The translations under genes and the position numbers were made by a program. The notes under the pieces are model-generated. The model did not search any database and was not told the DNA's origin. It worked only from the letters and a program-made list of their open reading frames with translations. A stretch of DNA of 19,919 nucleotides from Pseudomonadota bacterium (lineage in GTDB: Bacteria; Pseudomonadota; Gammaproteobacteria; Burkholderiales; Gallionellaceae): NCBI GenBank assembly GCA_021783855.1, contig JAJXTL010000044.1, forward strand, positions 1-19,919, in the 5' to 3' direction. Positions 7,787-16,592 of this stretch are shown piece by piece (the first letter of the stretch is position 1; each line of letters begins with the position of its first letter).

Positions 7787-7815
7787 TTCCGGCTAGTTAT
7801 GTGACCGGGATTATA
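7787..7815 (-). promoter_or_regulatory. pyrC promoter -10 and leader hairpin over the ribosome-binding site
   Basis: On the minus strand a perfect TATAAT (7815-7810) is followed by CCCGG, and 12 bases later by CCGG that runs into the GGAA ribosome-binding site. CCGG (7808-7805) can pair with CCGG (7792-7789), hiding part of that site. In enterobacterial pyrC, starting at C or at a later G decides whether such a hairpin forms, giving pyrimidine control. The CCCGG here is only 1-5 bases past TATAAT, so a slightly shifted -10 such as TTTATA would be needed. No good -35 is seen. Confidence 0.45.
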
Positions 7816-7879
7816 AATCAAAGGCTATCGCTCCGCCCCTGCTGACAGTGTGCCGGTTGAGTATCCGCTCTGCCGCATC

Positions 7880-7900
7880 GAATTTCCGTTGGCGAAATTC
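7880..7900. repeat. Inverted repeat downstream of gspB
   Basis: A perfect 7-bp inverted repeat, GAATTTC-cgttggc-GAAATTC, lies 28 bases past the gspB stop. It could act as a weak transcription stop or a binding site between gspB and pyrC. No T-run follows on the minus strand, so a classic terminator is not supported. Confidence 0.35.
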
Positions 7901-7928
7901 AATAAACGATACAAACCGGCTGTCGATA

Positions 7929-8597
7929 TTATCGGATGCCGCGCTGAAAACGATACCCCTTGTAGGTGAAAATCACGCCATCCGGCGTGATCTGCTCCAG
8001 TTTGAGTGCCGGCGTCAGTGATTCGCCTTCATGCAGTATCCGTGAATTGATGCTGACAAGGCGCCTCGCGGGGGTGTCTGAATAGGCGTGGACCTCAATC
8101 GTTATGGACGGGATCTCCTGACGGATGGCGGGAGGCAGCTCAGACATGGGTATCGCTCGCTGTTCCGGTTCGGCACCGGTCTGGTCAGCCGGTAATACGG
8201 GTGCAGAGGCAATGTGCGTTTCAGAAATTTCCGGTGATCTGGCGCTTATCATGGGAGCAGGTTGCGCAGCGTAAATTGCATTTGGCACTGGCAACAACTT
8301 TGCTGTATTTCCGGTCGTTTCAGGGACCCCGTTCTTCATCGCTGGCGCAGTCTGGCGTAATATCGGCAATCTTGCGGCGATGGACTCTGCCTTATGAACC
8401 GACGGCTCCGCCTGCCATGGATGCAGCCAGCCGATCGCGACGCCTGCGCCGAGCAGCACCGCCGCAAGCAGGCCGTAATAGACAAGCCAGGGTCGTTTCT
8501 CCACCACCACCGTCGCCTGTGCTGCCGTCAATGTCGGCGTTGCACCGCGTTGACGCTGCTGATCTGATTTTTTAAGCGCTTCCAGGATATACGACAT
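7929..8597 (-). CDS. gspB: General secretion pathway protein B (ExeB/GspB-like)
   Basis: A 222-residue inner-membrane protein. It opens with MSYILEALKKSDQQRQRG, the cytoplasmic start shared by GspB proteins. One membrane helix lies near residues 37-58, then a Pro/Ala-rich periplasmic linker, and a C-terminal GspB domain (about residues 160-222) with SITIEVHAYSDTPARRLVSI and a KGYRFQRGIR ending. With ExeA it forms a complex that opens peptidoglycan for secretin multimer assembly in type II secretion. It starts two bases after the exeA stop. The rest of the secretion cluster is not in the window. The linker varies among homologues, and the terminal domain carries the identification. Confidence 0.92.
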   Translation of the reverse strand: MSYILEALKKSDQQRQRGATPTLTAAQATVVVEKRPWLVYYGLLAAVLLGAGVAIGWLHPWQAEPSVHKAESIAARLPILRQTAPAMKNGVPETTGNTAKLLPVPNAIYAAQPAPMISARSPEISETHIASAPVLPADQTGAEPEQRAIPMSELPPAIRQEIPSITIEVHAYSDTPARRLVSINSRILHEGESLTPALKLEQITPDGVIFTYKGYRFQRGIR

Positions 8598-8599
8598 GG

Positions 8600-10228
8600 C
8601 TATTTTTTTTCCTGCTCGTGGAAGAGCCTGGGCGCCGTCAAATCCGCCGCGTTGCCCAGGCGTATCATGGTTTGCGAGCCGACAACGCCGTCAGGGGCAA
8701 GTCCATGAATAAGTTGGAATTGTTTGACCTGGCGCACCATGGACTCGTCGAACAGCGCGTCCGGGTTGGCGTCGGCAGCCTTGCCATTGATTTGCGCAAG
8801 CTGACTGGCAAGCCACAACACATCCGGCCCGCTTTCGCCCGGCTGAATCTTTCTGCTTGAAACGGGCGGCGTGCGCAACAGCAAAACGTAATCTCCAGAC
8901 CATTGTTCTGCCAGGTCACCAAGCGCAACCTGTCTGGTTTCGGCGCCGACAGTAAAGGTAGCGGATTGATTGTCGAGCCGGGTCAGCGTTGCATAGAATT
9001 CATGACCTTGATGATCGCGCATGAACAGAACGGCAGGACGGTTCAGTTGACGCAGTTCATCCAGCCCGCCACGCCCGGAACGACAGCGTAAACCCATCGT
9101 TTCGGCCTGAAGGCACTCGTCCTTTCCCTGATACTCCCTACTCCATGCCCGAAATAGCGCAGTGTAAGCCAACGCATGGCTATGCGTAATCGGCTCTGCT
9201 GCGGGCCATTCCAGATTGGCCTGCAAGGCTGCCACGGGCTTGGCGTTCACCTTTTTCGGGATAACCAGCCACTTGCCGGCTTGCTGGCTTAGTGGATAGG
9301 CTAGTCGTTTCACCAGAGGGTTGAGGTGATAGAGCGGCGTAACGGTCAGGTACAGCCCCGCCACTATCGCGCTGACCAGCAGCACTGCCAGGATGGGCCG
9401 CAATCTGCCGCGTGCCGCCGGATGATGAAACACTTCGCGCGCTGCCTGCCTGAGGGTTGCGCGATCGACCCGTTCCCGGCCTTGCACGTAGGCACCCAGC
9501 AAGGCACGGTCGCATAGCACGTTGATGATGCGGGGGATTCCTCCGCTCAAGCGGTAAAGCCGGCCCATCAATGCCGTCGGGAACAGCCGGCGTTGCGTGC
9601 CCGATACCTCAAGTCGATGACGCACATAGGCTGCGACTTCCTGCCGGGTCAGCGCTCCCAGGTGATAGCGCGCAATAATCCGCTGTGCAAGCTGCCTCAA
9701 TTCCGGGCGCGCCAGCATCTCTGCCAGCTCAGGCTGACCCAGCAGGATAATTTGCAACAATTTGCGCTGATTGGTTTCCAGATTGGTAAGCAGCCGCATT
9801 TGCTCCAGCACGTCGGACGATAGGTTCTGCGCCTCATCGATAATCAATACCGTGTGCCTGCCTCTGGCGTGAGCGTCGAGCAGGTATGCATTGATGCAAT
9901 CGACAAATACCTTGACGCTGGTGTTGCCGGGCGGGCAGGCGATGCCAAATTCGGCACAGATGGTCGAGAGCAGCTCTGCTACCGTCTGCTTGGGATTGAA
10001 TATGTACGCCACATCACAGGATTCGGGAATCTGTTCAAGCAGGCAGCGGCATATCGTGGTCTTGCCGGCGCCTACCTCGCCGGTGAGCAGTACAAAGCCA
10101 CCGCCGCCATTCACGCCGTAAAGCAGGTGAGCGAGCGCCTCCTGGTGGCTCTGGCTCATGTAGAGATAGCGCGGGTCAGGTGCGATGGAGAACGGTGCGT
10201 CAGAAAGACCAAAATAACCCTGGTACAT
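8600..10228 (-). CDS. exeA: ExeA/GspA-family AAA ATPase with peptidoglycan-binding domain, carrying an in-frame repeat
   Basis: A 542-residue inner-membrane ATPase. The N-terminal AAA domain has Walker A GEVGAGKTT (residues 50-58) and Walker B VLIIDEA (127-133), then an LGQPEL sensor-like segment. One helix (about 275-298) crosses the membrane. The periplasmic part ends in a peptidoglycan-binding domain around residues 475-535 (LAQINGKAADANPDALFDES, then VKQFQLIHGLAPDGVVGSQT). It works with GspB in secretin assembly. Residues 303-324, just after the helix, are encoded by a 66-bp dispersed repeat whose other copy lies upstream of the Pal-like gene. The region between helix and peptidoglycan domain has a C39-peptidase-like look, without clear catalytic residues. 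Confidence 0.93.
   Translation of the reverse strand: MYQGYFGLSDAPFSIAPDPRYLYMSQSHQEALAHLLYGVNGGGGFVLLTGEVGAGKTTICRCLLEQIPESCDVAYIFNPKQTVAELLSTICAEFGIACPPGNTSVKVFVDCINAYLLDAHARGRHTVLIIDEAQNLSSDVLEQMRLLTNLETNQRKLLQIILLGQPELAEMLARPELRQLAQRIIARYHLGALTRQEVAAYVRHRLEVSGTQRRLFPTALMGRLYRLSGGIPRIINVLCDRALLGAYVQGRERVDRATLRQAAREVFHHPAARGRLRPILAVLLVSAIVAGLYLTVTPLYHLNPLVKRLAYPLSQQAGKWLVIPKKVNAKPVAALQANLEWPAAEPITHSHALAYTALFRAWSREYQGKDECLQAETMGLRCRSGRGGLDELRQLNRPAVLFMRDHQGHEFYATLTRLDNQSATFTVGAETRQVALGDLAEQWSGDYVLLLRTPPVSSRKIQPGESGPDVLWLASQLAQINGKAADANPDALFDESMVRQVKQFQLIHGLAPDGVVGSQTMIRLGNAADLTAPRLFHEQEKK
9257..9322 (-). repeat. 66-bp dispersed repeat, copy 1 (inside exeA)
   Basis: On the minus strand this 66-base segment matches 17806-17871 on the plus strand with two mismatches. 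Its centre is an imperfect palindrome: CCACTAAGCCAGC pairs with GCCGGCAAGTGG around an AA loop, and outer TAGCC/GGTTA parts extend the pairing. It is exactly 22 codons and adds a segment starting NPLVKRLAYPLSQQAGK to ExeA without a frameshift. Confidence 0.85.
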
Positions 10229-10301
10229 TGGCAGCTTGAAAGTAGGAATATGATGCCATTATAGCGACAAGTTAAGCACAGGCATTATCTTGGCATCATA
10301 T
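10229..10301 (-). promoter_or_regulatory. exeA promoter region bracketed by an 11-bp inverted repeat
   Basis: Reading toward exeA, a perfect TATAAT lies at 10263-10258, 30 bases from the ATG, giving a leader of about 20-25 bases; no strong -35 is seen. An exact 11-base inverted repeat brackets it: TGGCATCATAT (10291-10301) and ATATGATGCCA (10248-10258), 32 bases apart, the inner copy overlapping the -10 end and likely start site. This could be a pair of regulator half-sites. Confidence 0.5.
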
Positions 10302-10329
10302 GCGGGTGCTCCCGGCCCTCATGTATTGG

Positions 10330-10414
10330 CACGAGCCCGCCGTTTCCTGCGATCTGTTTACGCAGTGACCCCTGCATGGCCGGACGCATGCAGGCATTTT
10401 CAGCATGGCTCGTG
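10330..10414. other. Possible structured element with three-way-junction folding
   Basis: An outer 8-bp stem, CACGAGCC (10330-10337) with GGCTCGTG (10407-10414), encloses two hairpins: CTGCG/CGCAG (10347-10351/10361-10365, nine-base loop) and CCTGCATG/CATGCAGG (10371-10378/10387-10394, eight-base loop). No protein fits. It could be a small RNA, a leader structure or part of a repeat. It is not a tRNA: no anticodon or T-arm is present. Confidence 0.4.
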
Positions 10415-10422
10415 TAAGGCTC

Positions 10423-10550
10423 CTAGGAGCCTGTCGGACTTGTCTTGTAACTCATTGATTCCATTAATGTGCGTATAAATTAAGAAAATATTTAATTGTT
10501 AAAAATCAATAGGTTGCATAGAATAAAATTGAAGTCCGACAGGCTGCTAG
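10423..10550. mobile_element. 128-bp MITE-like element
   Basis: Terminal inverted repeats of 19 bases, CTAGGAGCCTGTCGGACTT (10423-10441) and its complement at 10532-10550, differ at one position. The inside is about 90 bases, very AT-rich and without a gene. The outermost CTAG at both ends may be a target duplication or part of the repeat. It ends ten bases past the stop of the outer-membrane efflux gene, so its hairpin might also end that transcript. The parent element is unknown. With the promoter and structured segment, it accounts for most of the 331-bp gap. Confidence 0.68.
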
Positions 10551-10559
10551 ATTTCAGAT

Positions 10560-11993
10560 TCAGTTTCCTGTCGATGCCGCGCTTTCAGCAGCGGCTGCGC
10601 CGCCGCCCAAAGCCTTGTACAAGGTGACCAGATTGGTCGCCTGGGCCAGTTTCAGGTTGATAAGACCGTGTTGCGCCGTGTACAGCAAGCGTTGTGAATC
10701 GAGGACGGCCAGGTAGCTGTCCACGCCTTTTTGAAAGCGTGCGTCCGAGAGCTTGAAACTAAGCGTTGTGGCATCAACCAGGGATTGCTGCGCCGCCACC
10801 TGCTCATCCAGAGTGCCGTGATCGGCCAGCGCGTCGGCCACTTCACGGAACGCGGTCTGGATGGACTTCTCGTACTGTGCCAGATAAATTCCTCGATCCG
10901 CTTTCGCGACTTTCAGATTGGCAGTATTGCTGCCGCCATCAAAGATCGGCAAATTGATCTGCGGTGTGAATTGCCATGCACCCGAACCAGGGGTGAACAA
11001 GTTCGACAATTGATTATTGGCGGTACCTACGGAACTCGTCAATGTGATGCTCGGGAAGAATGCCGCACGTGCTGCACCGATGTTTGCATTGGCTGCCTTG
11101 AGCTGATGCTCCGCTGCCATGATGTCCGGGCGATTTTGCAAGAGATCCGCAGGCAAGCCGGCCGGAAAATCACGAACGCCGGTGACGTACATGATGGATG
11201 CCGAAGGCAGCAGCTCGGTCGGTATTGCAGTGCCTGCCAGCAAGGTCAAGGCATTCAAGTCTTGCGCCACGACCCCGGTATAGCGGGCGACGTCACCGCG
11301 CGCAGTATCGACAGCCGTCTCTGCCTGACTCAGGTCCAGTTGCGAAGCCACTCCCAATTCGAAGCGCCGCTTGTCCATCGCAAAAGTTGATTGCTGAGTC
11401 TTCAACGTATTTTGTGACAGAGCGAGATGTTCCTGATCCGCAGCCAGCGCCATATAAGTCGTTGCAATCTGGGCAACCAGGCTGATCTGCGCGCTGCGTT
11501 GCGCCTCGACGGTGCCAAGATACAACTCCAGCGCCTGATTCTTCAGGCTGCGGATGCGGCCGAAAAAGTCGAGCTCGTAAGCATTGAAGCCCAGTCCGAC
11601 GCTGTAATATTTCAGTGCAAAGGCTCCGCCGAAAGGATAAATGCCAGCCGGGGTCAGCGTGGCGTAATGTGTCGCGTTGGCATTGATGTGCGGAAAAAGG
11701 TTGGCGCGCTGAATCTGATATTGCGCCTGTGTTTTTTCGATAGTCAACGCCGCAACTCGCAAGTCGCGGTTGTTGTTCAGCGCCAGTGCTATCAGCTGCT
11801 GCAGCTTGCGGTCGGTGACGAATTCATGCCAGTCGACAGCCGCTACGCTTTGCCCGGCAGGCAGGGTTGAATAGGCAGGGCCCACAGGCCAGTTGCCCGA
11901 TACGGGCGGAGCAGGGCGCCGATAGTCCGGCGCAAGCGTGCCGCAACCGGTCAGAATGGCGAGCGCGAGAAGGGAAAGGCAATATCTGTTCAT
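10560..11993 (-). CDS. Outer-membrane efflux lipoprotein, NodT/OprM family
   Basis: A 477-residue TolC-type channel that passes drugs from the RND pump across the outer membrane. The lipobox LTGC gives a lipid-anchored Cys17, followed by TLAPDYRRPAPPV, a typical OprM opening. Two repeated outer-membrane efflux domains follow, with AALTIEKTQAQYQIQRANLFP early and QLKAANANIGAARAAFFPSITLTSSVG and YLAVLDSQRLLYTAQ later. The start at 11993 is one base after the RND stop, with GAGGAGGAT inside the end of the RND gene. The longer frame to 12074 would lose the signal peptide and was not used. It is the last gene of the operon. Confidence 0.93.
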   Translation of the reverse strand: MNRYCLSLLALAILTGCGTLAPDYRRPAPPVSGNWPVGPAYSTLPAGQSVAAVDWHEFVTDRKLQQLIALALNNNRDLRVAALTIEKTQAQYQIQRANLFPHINANATHYATLTPAGIYPFGGAFALKYYSVGLGFNAYELDFFGRIRSLKNQALELYLGTVEAQRSAQISLVAQIATTYMALAADQEHLALSQNTLKTQQSTFAMDKRRFELGVASQLDLSQAETAVDTARGDVARYTGVVAQDLNALTLLAGTAIPTELLPSASIMYVTGVRDFPAGLPADLLQNRPDIMAAEHQLKAANANIGAARAAFFPSITLTSSVGTANNQLSNLFTPGSGAWQFTPQINLPIFDGGSNTANLKVAKADRGIYLAQYEKSIQTAFREVADALADHGTLDEQVAAQQSLVDATTLSFKLSDARFQKGVDSYLAVLDSQRLLYTAQHGLINLKLAQATNLVTLYKALGGGAAAAESAASTGN

Positions 11994-11994
11994 T

Positions 11995-14900
11995 TTATCG
12001 ATCCTCCTCGTGACTAGATTCGTGTTGCCTGACCTTGAACATGCGACGCACCAGCACAAAGGACAACGGCACAAAGAAGATGCCCAGGGCCGTGGCGCTG
12101 AGCATGCCGCCCAGCACGCTGGTACCGATGGCGTTCTGGGCGCCGGAGCCGGCGCCGTGACTGATCGCGAGCGGCAGCACGCCGAACCCGAAAGCCAGTG
12201 AAGTCATCAGGATAGGACGCAATCGCATGTGCACGGCTTCCAGGGTCGATTCGATCAGACCGCCCCCATGTTCCATCTGAACCTTGGCGAACTGCACGAT
12301 CAGGATGGCATTTTTGGCCGACAAACCGACCGTGGTCAACAATCCGACCTGCAAAAATACATCGTCGGCAAAACCACGCAGACTTGAGGCAAGCAAGGCA
12401 CCAAAAATACCAAGCGGCACGACCAGCATCACCGAGAAGGGGATGGACCAGCTTTCATACAATGCGGCAAGGCAAAGGAAAACGAACAGCAGCGACACGG
12501 CATACAAGGCAGGCGCCTGAGAGCCCGAGCTGTGCTCCTGATCCGAAAGCCCGGTCCATTCAAAGCCGATACCGGGGGGCAACTGGCTCACCAGTTTTTC
12601 CATTTCGGCCAGCGCTTCACCCGAGCTTCTGCCGGGCGCGGCTGAACCCTGAATTTCGACGGAAGGCAGGCCGTTGTATCGCTCAAGGCGCGGTGAAGCG
12701 TAAGCCCAGTGGCCGGTTGCGAAGGCCGAGAAAGGCACCATGTCACCCTTGGCATTGCGTACGAACCATTTGCCTATATCCTGCGGCAACATCCGCGAAG
12801 GCGCGTCGCCTTGCAGAAAGACTCGCTTGACACGCCCCTTGTCGACAAAATCATTCACATAGGAACTACCCCAGGCAATGCTCAGCGTTGTATTGATGTC
12901 ATTCAGGGAAAGGCCCAGCGCGCTGGCTTTTTGCTGGTCGATATCCAGACGGTATTCCGGCGTATCTTCCTGGCCGTTAGGCCGCACCGCAAACAACAGC
13001 GGATCCTTGGAAGCCATCCCAAGCAACTGGTTGCGCGCTGCCATCAGTTTGTCATGGCCAAGACCCGCGCGATCCTGCAACTCCAGATCAAAGCCGTTCG
13101 CGTTACCCAGTTCAAGCGCTGCCGGCGGGGCGAAGGCGAATACCATGCCATCGCGGATATGCGAGAAGGACTTCATGGCGTTCGCAACGATGGCCTGCGC
13201 CTTCTGGTCAGGACGCGTGCGCTCGTCCCATGGTTTTAGGCGGACAAAGGCCAGGCCCGCATTCTGCCCGCTGCCTCCGAAGCTGAAGCCGGCCACGCCG
13301 AACATGGTCGCGACGGAATCCTTCTCATCCACCAGAAAATGATGCTCGACCTGTTGGATGACCTTGAGTGTGCGTTCCTGCGTGGCACCTGCGGGAAGCA
13401 CAATCTGGCTGTAAAGTATCCCCTGATCTTCGTCCGGCAGAAAACCGCTGGCCTGGTGTAAAAAAATCGCGGCCATTGCGGCTACCACCAGAACGTAGAC
13501 GATGAGATAGGGGGCGCTGCGATGGATGATGCGGCTGACCGCGCTTTGATAACCCTTGTTTGAACGATCGAACATGCGGTTGAACCAGCCGAAGAAACCG
13601 CGATGCACGATATGTTCGCCTTTTGCCACCGGCTTGAGCAGCGTGGCGCACAGCGCAGGCGTCAGGATCAGGGCGACAAGAACCGACAACACCATGGCGG
13701 AGACGATGGTGACGGAAAACTGACGGTAGATCACGCCGGCAGAACCGCTGAAAAAGGCCATGGGGATAAACACGGCTGACAGCACCATCGCGATGCCAAC
13801 CAGTGCGCCGGTAATCTGGCCCATCGACTTTTGCGTGGCCTCCTTGGGCGACAGACCGTCCTCGGACATGACACGCTCGACATTTTCCACCACGACAATA
13901 GCGTCATCGACCAGCAGACCGATGGCTAAAACCATGGCGAACATGGTGAGCGTATTGATCGAGTAGCCAAAGGCATCGAGTATGGCAAAAGTACCCAGCA
14001 GCACCACCGGCACGGCGATGGTAGGGATCAGGGTGGCGCGGAAATTCTGCAGGAACAGGTAGATGACCAGAAATACCAGCACGATGGCCTGCAGCAATGT
14101 CTTGATCACTTCCTTGATCGATAGTTTGACATACGGCGTGGTGTCATAGGCGACTACCGCCTTCATGCCGGGCGGAAAGAACTTCGACAGTTCGTTGATC
14201 TTGGCCTTCACCGCTTCCGCGGTATCGAGTGCGTTGGCGCCGGTCGACATCTTGAATGCAACGCCGGTGGCAGGATGTGTATTGAAGCGCGCCAGCGTGC
14301 CGTAATTTTCGCTGCCCAGTTCGATGCGCGCGACATCGCTCAGATGTACCACAGCGCCGCCGCTGTTCGTCTTGAGAATGATCCTGCCGAACTGCTCGGG
14401 GGTCTGCAAACGGCTTTGTGACGTGATGGTGGCGTTGAGCTCCTGACCCTTGATGGCCGGCGTGCCGCCTAATTGCCCGGAGGAAACTTGGGCATTCTGA
14501 GTCTGGATCGCGTCGCTTACATCGATAGGCGTGAGCTTATAGCTGTCGAGTTTGGCGGGATCCAGCCAGATGCGCATGGCATATTGGGCGCCGAACATGA
14601 TGGTGTCGCCCACGCCTTTAACGCGGCTCACCGTGTCGAGTACGTTGGCCGCAACATAGTCACCCAGATCGGCCTGATTCATTTTTCCGTCTTCGGAAAC
14701 GAAGGCCATCACCATCAGAAAGTTTTTGGTTGACTTGGCAACCGTCAATCCCTCCTGCTGAACGACCTGCGGCAGTAACGGCATCGCAAGTTGCAGTTTG
14801 TTTTGCACCTGAACCTGGGCGATGTCGGGATTAGTGCCGTTTTCAAAGGTCAGCGTGATACTTACCGCACCGGACGAATCGCTGCTCGACGCCATGTAGC

Positions 14901-15126
14901 TCAGACCGTCGATACCCTTCATCTTCTGTTCGATCACCTGAGTGACCGAATCTTCAACCGTTTTGGCGGAAGCGCCGGGGTAAGAGCCGCTGATCGCGAC
15001 GGCCGGCGGTGCAATGGCCGGATATTGTGCGATAGGCAGGCCTATGATGGACAAAACCCCGGCCAGCATGATGACAATGGCGATCACCCACGCAAAAATC
15101 GGACGATCAATAAAAAAACGTGACAT
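11995..15126 (-). CDS. RND multidrug efflux permease, HAE1 (AcrB/MexB) family
   Basis: A 1043-residue inner-membrane proton antiporter, close to the usual AcrB length. It starts [20 protein letters not shown], typical of HAE1 pumps. The proton-relay aspartate pair is in [18 protein letters not shown] near residues 405-420, and the relay lysine in [18 protein letters not shown] in the C-terminal half. Two large periplasmic loops carry the porter and docking domains, including the [20 protein letters not shown] stretch. Substrates cannot be predicted. The ATG follows AAGGAG, 12 bases after the adaptor gene stop. It is complete, and key residues are intact. Confidence 0.96.
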   Translation of the reverse strand: MSRFFIDRPIFAWVIAIVIMLAGVLSIIGLPIAQYPAIAPPAVAISGSYPGASAKTVEDSVTQVIEQKMKGIDGLSYMASSSDSSGAVSITLTFENGTNPDIAQVQVQNKLQLAMPLLPQVVQQEGLTVAKSTKNFLMVMAFVSEDGKMNQADLGDYVAANVLDTVSRVKGVGDTIMFGAQYAMRIWLDPAKLDSYKLTPIDVSDAIQTQNAQVSSGQLGGTPAIKGQELNATITSQSRLQTPEQFGRIILKTNSGGAVVHLSDVARIELGSENYGTLARFNTHPATGVAFKMSTGANALDTAEAVKAKINELSKFFPPGMKAVVAYDTTPYVKLSIKEVIKTLLQAIVLVFLVIYLFLQNFRATLIPTIAVPVVLLGTFAILDAFGYSINTLTMFAMVLAIGLLVDDAIVVVENVERVMSEDGLSPKEATQKSMGQITGALVGIAMVLSAVFIPMAFFSGSAGVIYRQFSVTIVSAMVLSVLVALILTPALCATLLKPVAKGEHIVHRGFFGWFNRMFDRSNKGYQSAVSRIIHRSAPYLIVYVLVVAAMAAIFLHQASGFLPDEDQGILYSQIVLPAGATQERTLKVIQQVEHHFLVDEKDSVATMFGVAGFSFGGSGQNAGLAFVRLKPWDERTRPDQKAQAIVANAMKSFSHIRDGMVFAFAPPAALELGNANGFDLELQDRAGLGHDKLMAARNQLLGMASKDPLLFAVRPNGQEDTPEYRLDIDQQKASALGLSLNDINTTLSIAWGSSYVNDFVDKGRVKRVFLQGDAPSRMLPQDIGKWFVRNAKGDMVPFSAFATGHWAYASPRLERYNGLPSVEIQGSAAPGRSSGEALAEMEKLVSQLPPGIGFEWTGLSDQEHSSGSQAPALYAVSLLFVFLCLAALYESWSIPFSVMLVVPLGIFGALLASSLRGFADDVFLQVGLLTTVGLSAKNAILIVQFAKVQMEHGGGLIESTLEAVHMRLRPILMTSLAFGFGVLPLAISHGAGSGAQNAIGTSVLGGMLSATALGIFFVPLSFVLVRRMFKVRQHESSHEEDR

Positions 15127-15138
15127 TGGGGCGGCTCC

Positions 15139-16299
15139 TTACGGCTTGGCGGTGGCGGAAGGGGCGTCAAGCGCCACTGCGGTTGCGCCGGGCTTGACCT
15201 TTTGCAGTCCTTCAACGATCAGCCGGTCGCCGACTTTCAAGCCGCTTTTCACCACCCACATGTCGCCAGCCGCTTCCCCCAGCTTCAGGACGCGCAGCTC
15301 TACCTTGCCGTCCGCACCCAGAACCAGTGAGGTGGCCTGTCCTCTGGCGTCATGCGTCACGCCTTGCTGCGGGACAAGGATGCCCTGTTCATTCACGCCT
15401 TCTTCAAGCGTGGCGCGCACGAACATGCCGGGCAAAAGATCATGTCCGGGATTGGGGAATACGGCGCGCAAAGTGACAGTATTGGTACCCTGATCGACCG
15501 TGACATCGGAAAATTCCAGTTTTCCTTCCAGCGCGTAGGGCGTGTTGTCGTCCATTACCAGCCTGAGCTTGGCGGCATCCTGACCTGCCCTCTTGAGTTG
15601 GCCGCTTGCCAGAGCATGTTTCATGCGCATGAGTTCCGAGATAGGCTGGATAATATCGACATAGATCGGATCCAGTTGTTGCACCGTAGTGAGCGCAACG
15701 GGCTGGCTGGCCGTCAGCAAAGCGCCTGGCGTTACCGTCGAAATGCCGATACGTCCCGATATGGGTGACGTGATTCGGGTGTAATCGAGATTGATGCGTG
15801 CGGTATCTGCGGCAGCCTTGTTGGCGGCTACATCGGCTTCTGCCTGCTTGAGCGCGGCATCCGCATCATCGGTATCCTGGCGGCTCACCGCGTTGATCTT
15901 TATCAGTTCACGGTACCGGTCTGTCTTGAGTCTTACCGTCTGCAAGCTGGCTTGTGCCTTGGCCAGATTAGCCGCCGCACTGTCGAAGGTCGCTTTGTAG
16001 AGCGCCGGGTCGATCTGGTACAGCGTCTGACCGGCCTTTACGTCCGCACCTTCCTTGAAAAGCCGCTGCTGAACGATGCCGGCGATCTGCGGACGCACTT
16101 CGGCAATCTGGTAGGGAGAAGTGCGACCGGGCAACTCTGTAGTAATAAATACTTTTTGTGTTTTGACGACGACGACCCCTACCGGCACGGGGCCCTTTCC
16201 GGGTGGCGCGGTCTGTGGTTTTTCGCATCCGGCCAGCGCCAGCACCATAGCCAGTCCCGCAGGCAGGCTGGCAACCTTGTTTTTCATTAAAAACATCAT
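15139..16299 (-). CDS. Periplasmic adaptor (membrane fusion protein), AcrA/MexA type
   Basis: A 386-residue lipoprotein adaptor joining the RND pump to its outer-membrane channel. The lipobox LAGC places the lipidated Cys at residue 25. The lipoyl half-motifs are RPQIAGIVQQRLFKEGADV before, and RINLDYTRITSPISGRIG after, a helical hairpin rich in Ala and Gln (about residues 105-165). The beta-barrel region includes NPGHDLLPGMFVRATLEEG. The ATG at 16299 is kept; an ATG at 16287 begins MKNK and would also keep the signal peptide. It is the first gene of the operon, and no TetR- or MarR-type regulator gene lies beside it. Confidence 0.94.
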   Translation of the reverse strand: MMFLMKNKVASLPAGLAMVLALAGCEKPQTAPPGKGPVPVGVVVVKTQKVFITTELPGRTSPYQIAEVRPQIAGIVQQRLFKEGADVKAGQTLYQIDPALYKATFDSAAANLAKAQASLQTVRLKTDRYRELIKINAVSRQDTDDADAALKQAEADVAANKAAADTARINLDYTRITSPISGRIGISTVTPGALLTASQPVALTTVQQLDPIYVDIIQPISELMRMKHALASGQLKRAGQDAAKLRLVMDDNTPYALEGKLEFSDVTVDQGTNTVTLRAVFPNPGHDLLPGMFVRATLEEGVNEQGILVPQQGVTHDARGQATSLVLGADGKVELRVLKLGEAAGDMWVVKSGLKVGDRLIVEGLQKVKPGATAVALDAPSATAKP

Positions 16300-16346
16300 C
16301 TTGTTGATCCCGGTGACATTTGAGTGAGTGGCATAACTTTAAATAG

Positions 16347-16365
16347 CCCGGCAACTTTGCCAGGG
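16347..16365 (-). promoter_or_regulatory. Leader hairpin upstream of the efflux adaptor gene
   Basis: On the minus strand CCC-t-GGCAA pairs with TTGCC-GGG with one bulged base and a very short loop. It lies 48-66 bases upstream of the adaptor start, inside the presumed leader. It may affect transcript stability or early termination; no T-run follows, so a terminator is not supported. Confidence 0.35.
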
Positions 16366-16592
16366 CGAGCATGATAGCATGTTGATTTGTAACGGAAGGT
16401 CGTGTACCAACGGGTGTCGCCGGCTTAAACGTTTGCGAAACGGCCGTTTTTTGCGAGGCTTCTCATTCTGTATTCAGGCAGTTCGCACCACTCATCTCGA
16501 CTTGCGTAGCAATATCGTCGGTCGCTTTTGCAACCTATGCAAATTTGACGGGTCTTTTTGAAGGCGGGAGTTCAATGCGAACTGCGAAGCGC

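Noticed and set aside
6683..7804. Plus-strand open frame of 373 codons
   Set aside because: It is antisense to pyrC over almost its full length, has a His/Arg/Cys-rich composition, no family resemblance and no ribosome-binding site. pyrC has all catalytic residues.
10330..10414. tRNA-like cloverleaf
   Set aside because: There is no 7-bp acceptor stem with a GTTC-type T-arm and no anticodon loop, so only a generic structured element is reported.
16379..16561. Small plus-strand open frame between the efflux operon and the TPR gene
   Set aside because: Its composition is Arg/Cys-rich, it has no ribosome-binding site and no family resemblance, and it lies in the likely leader of the efflux operon on the other strand.
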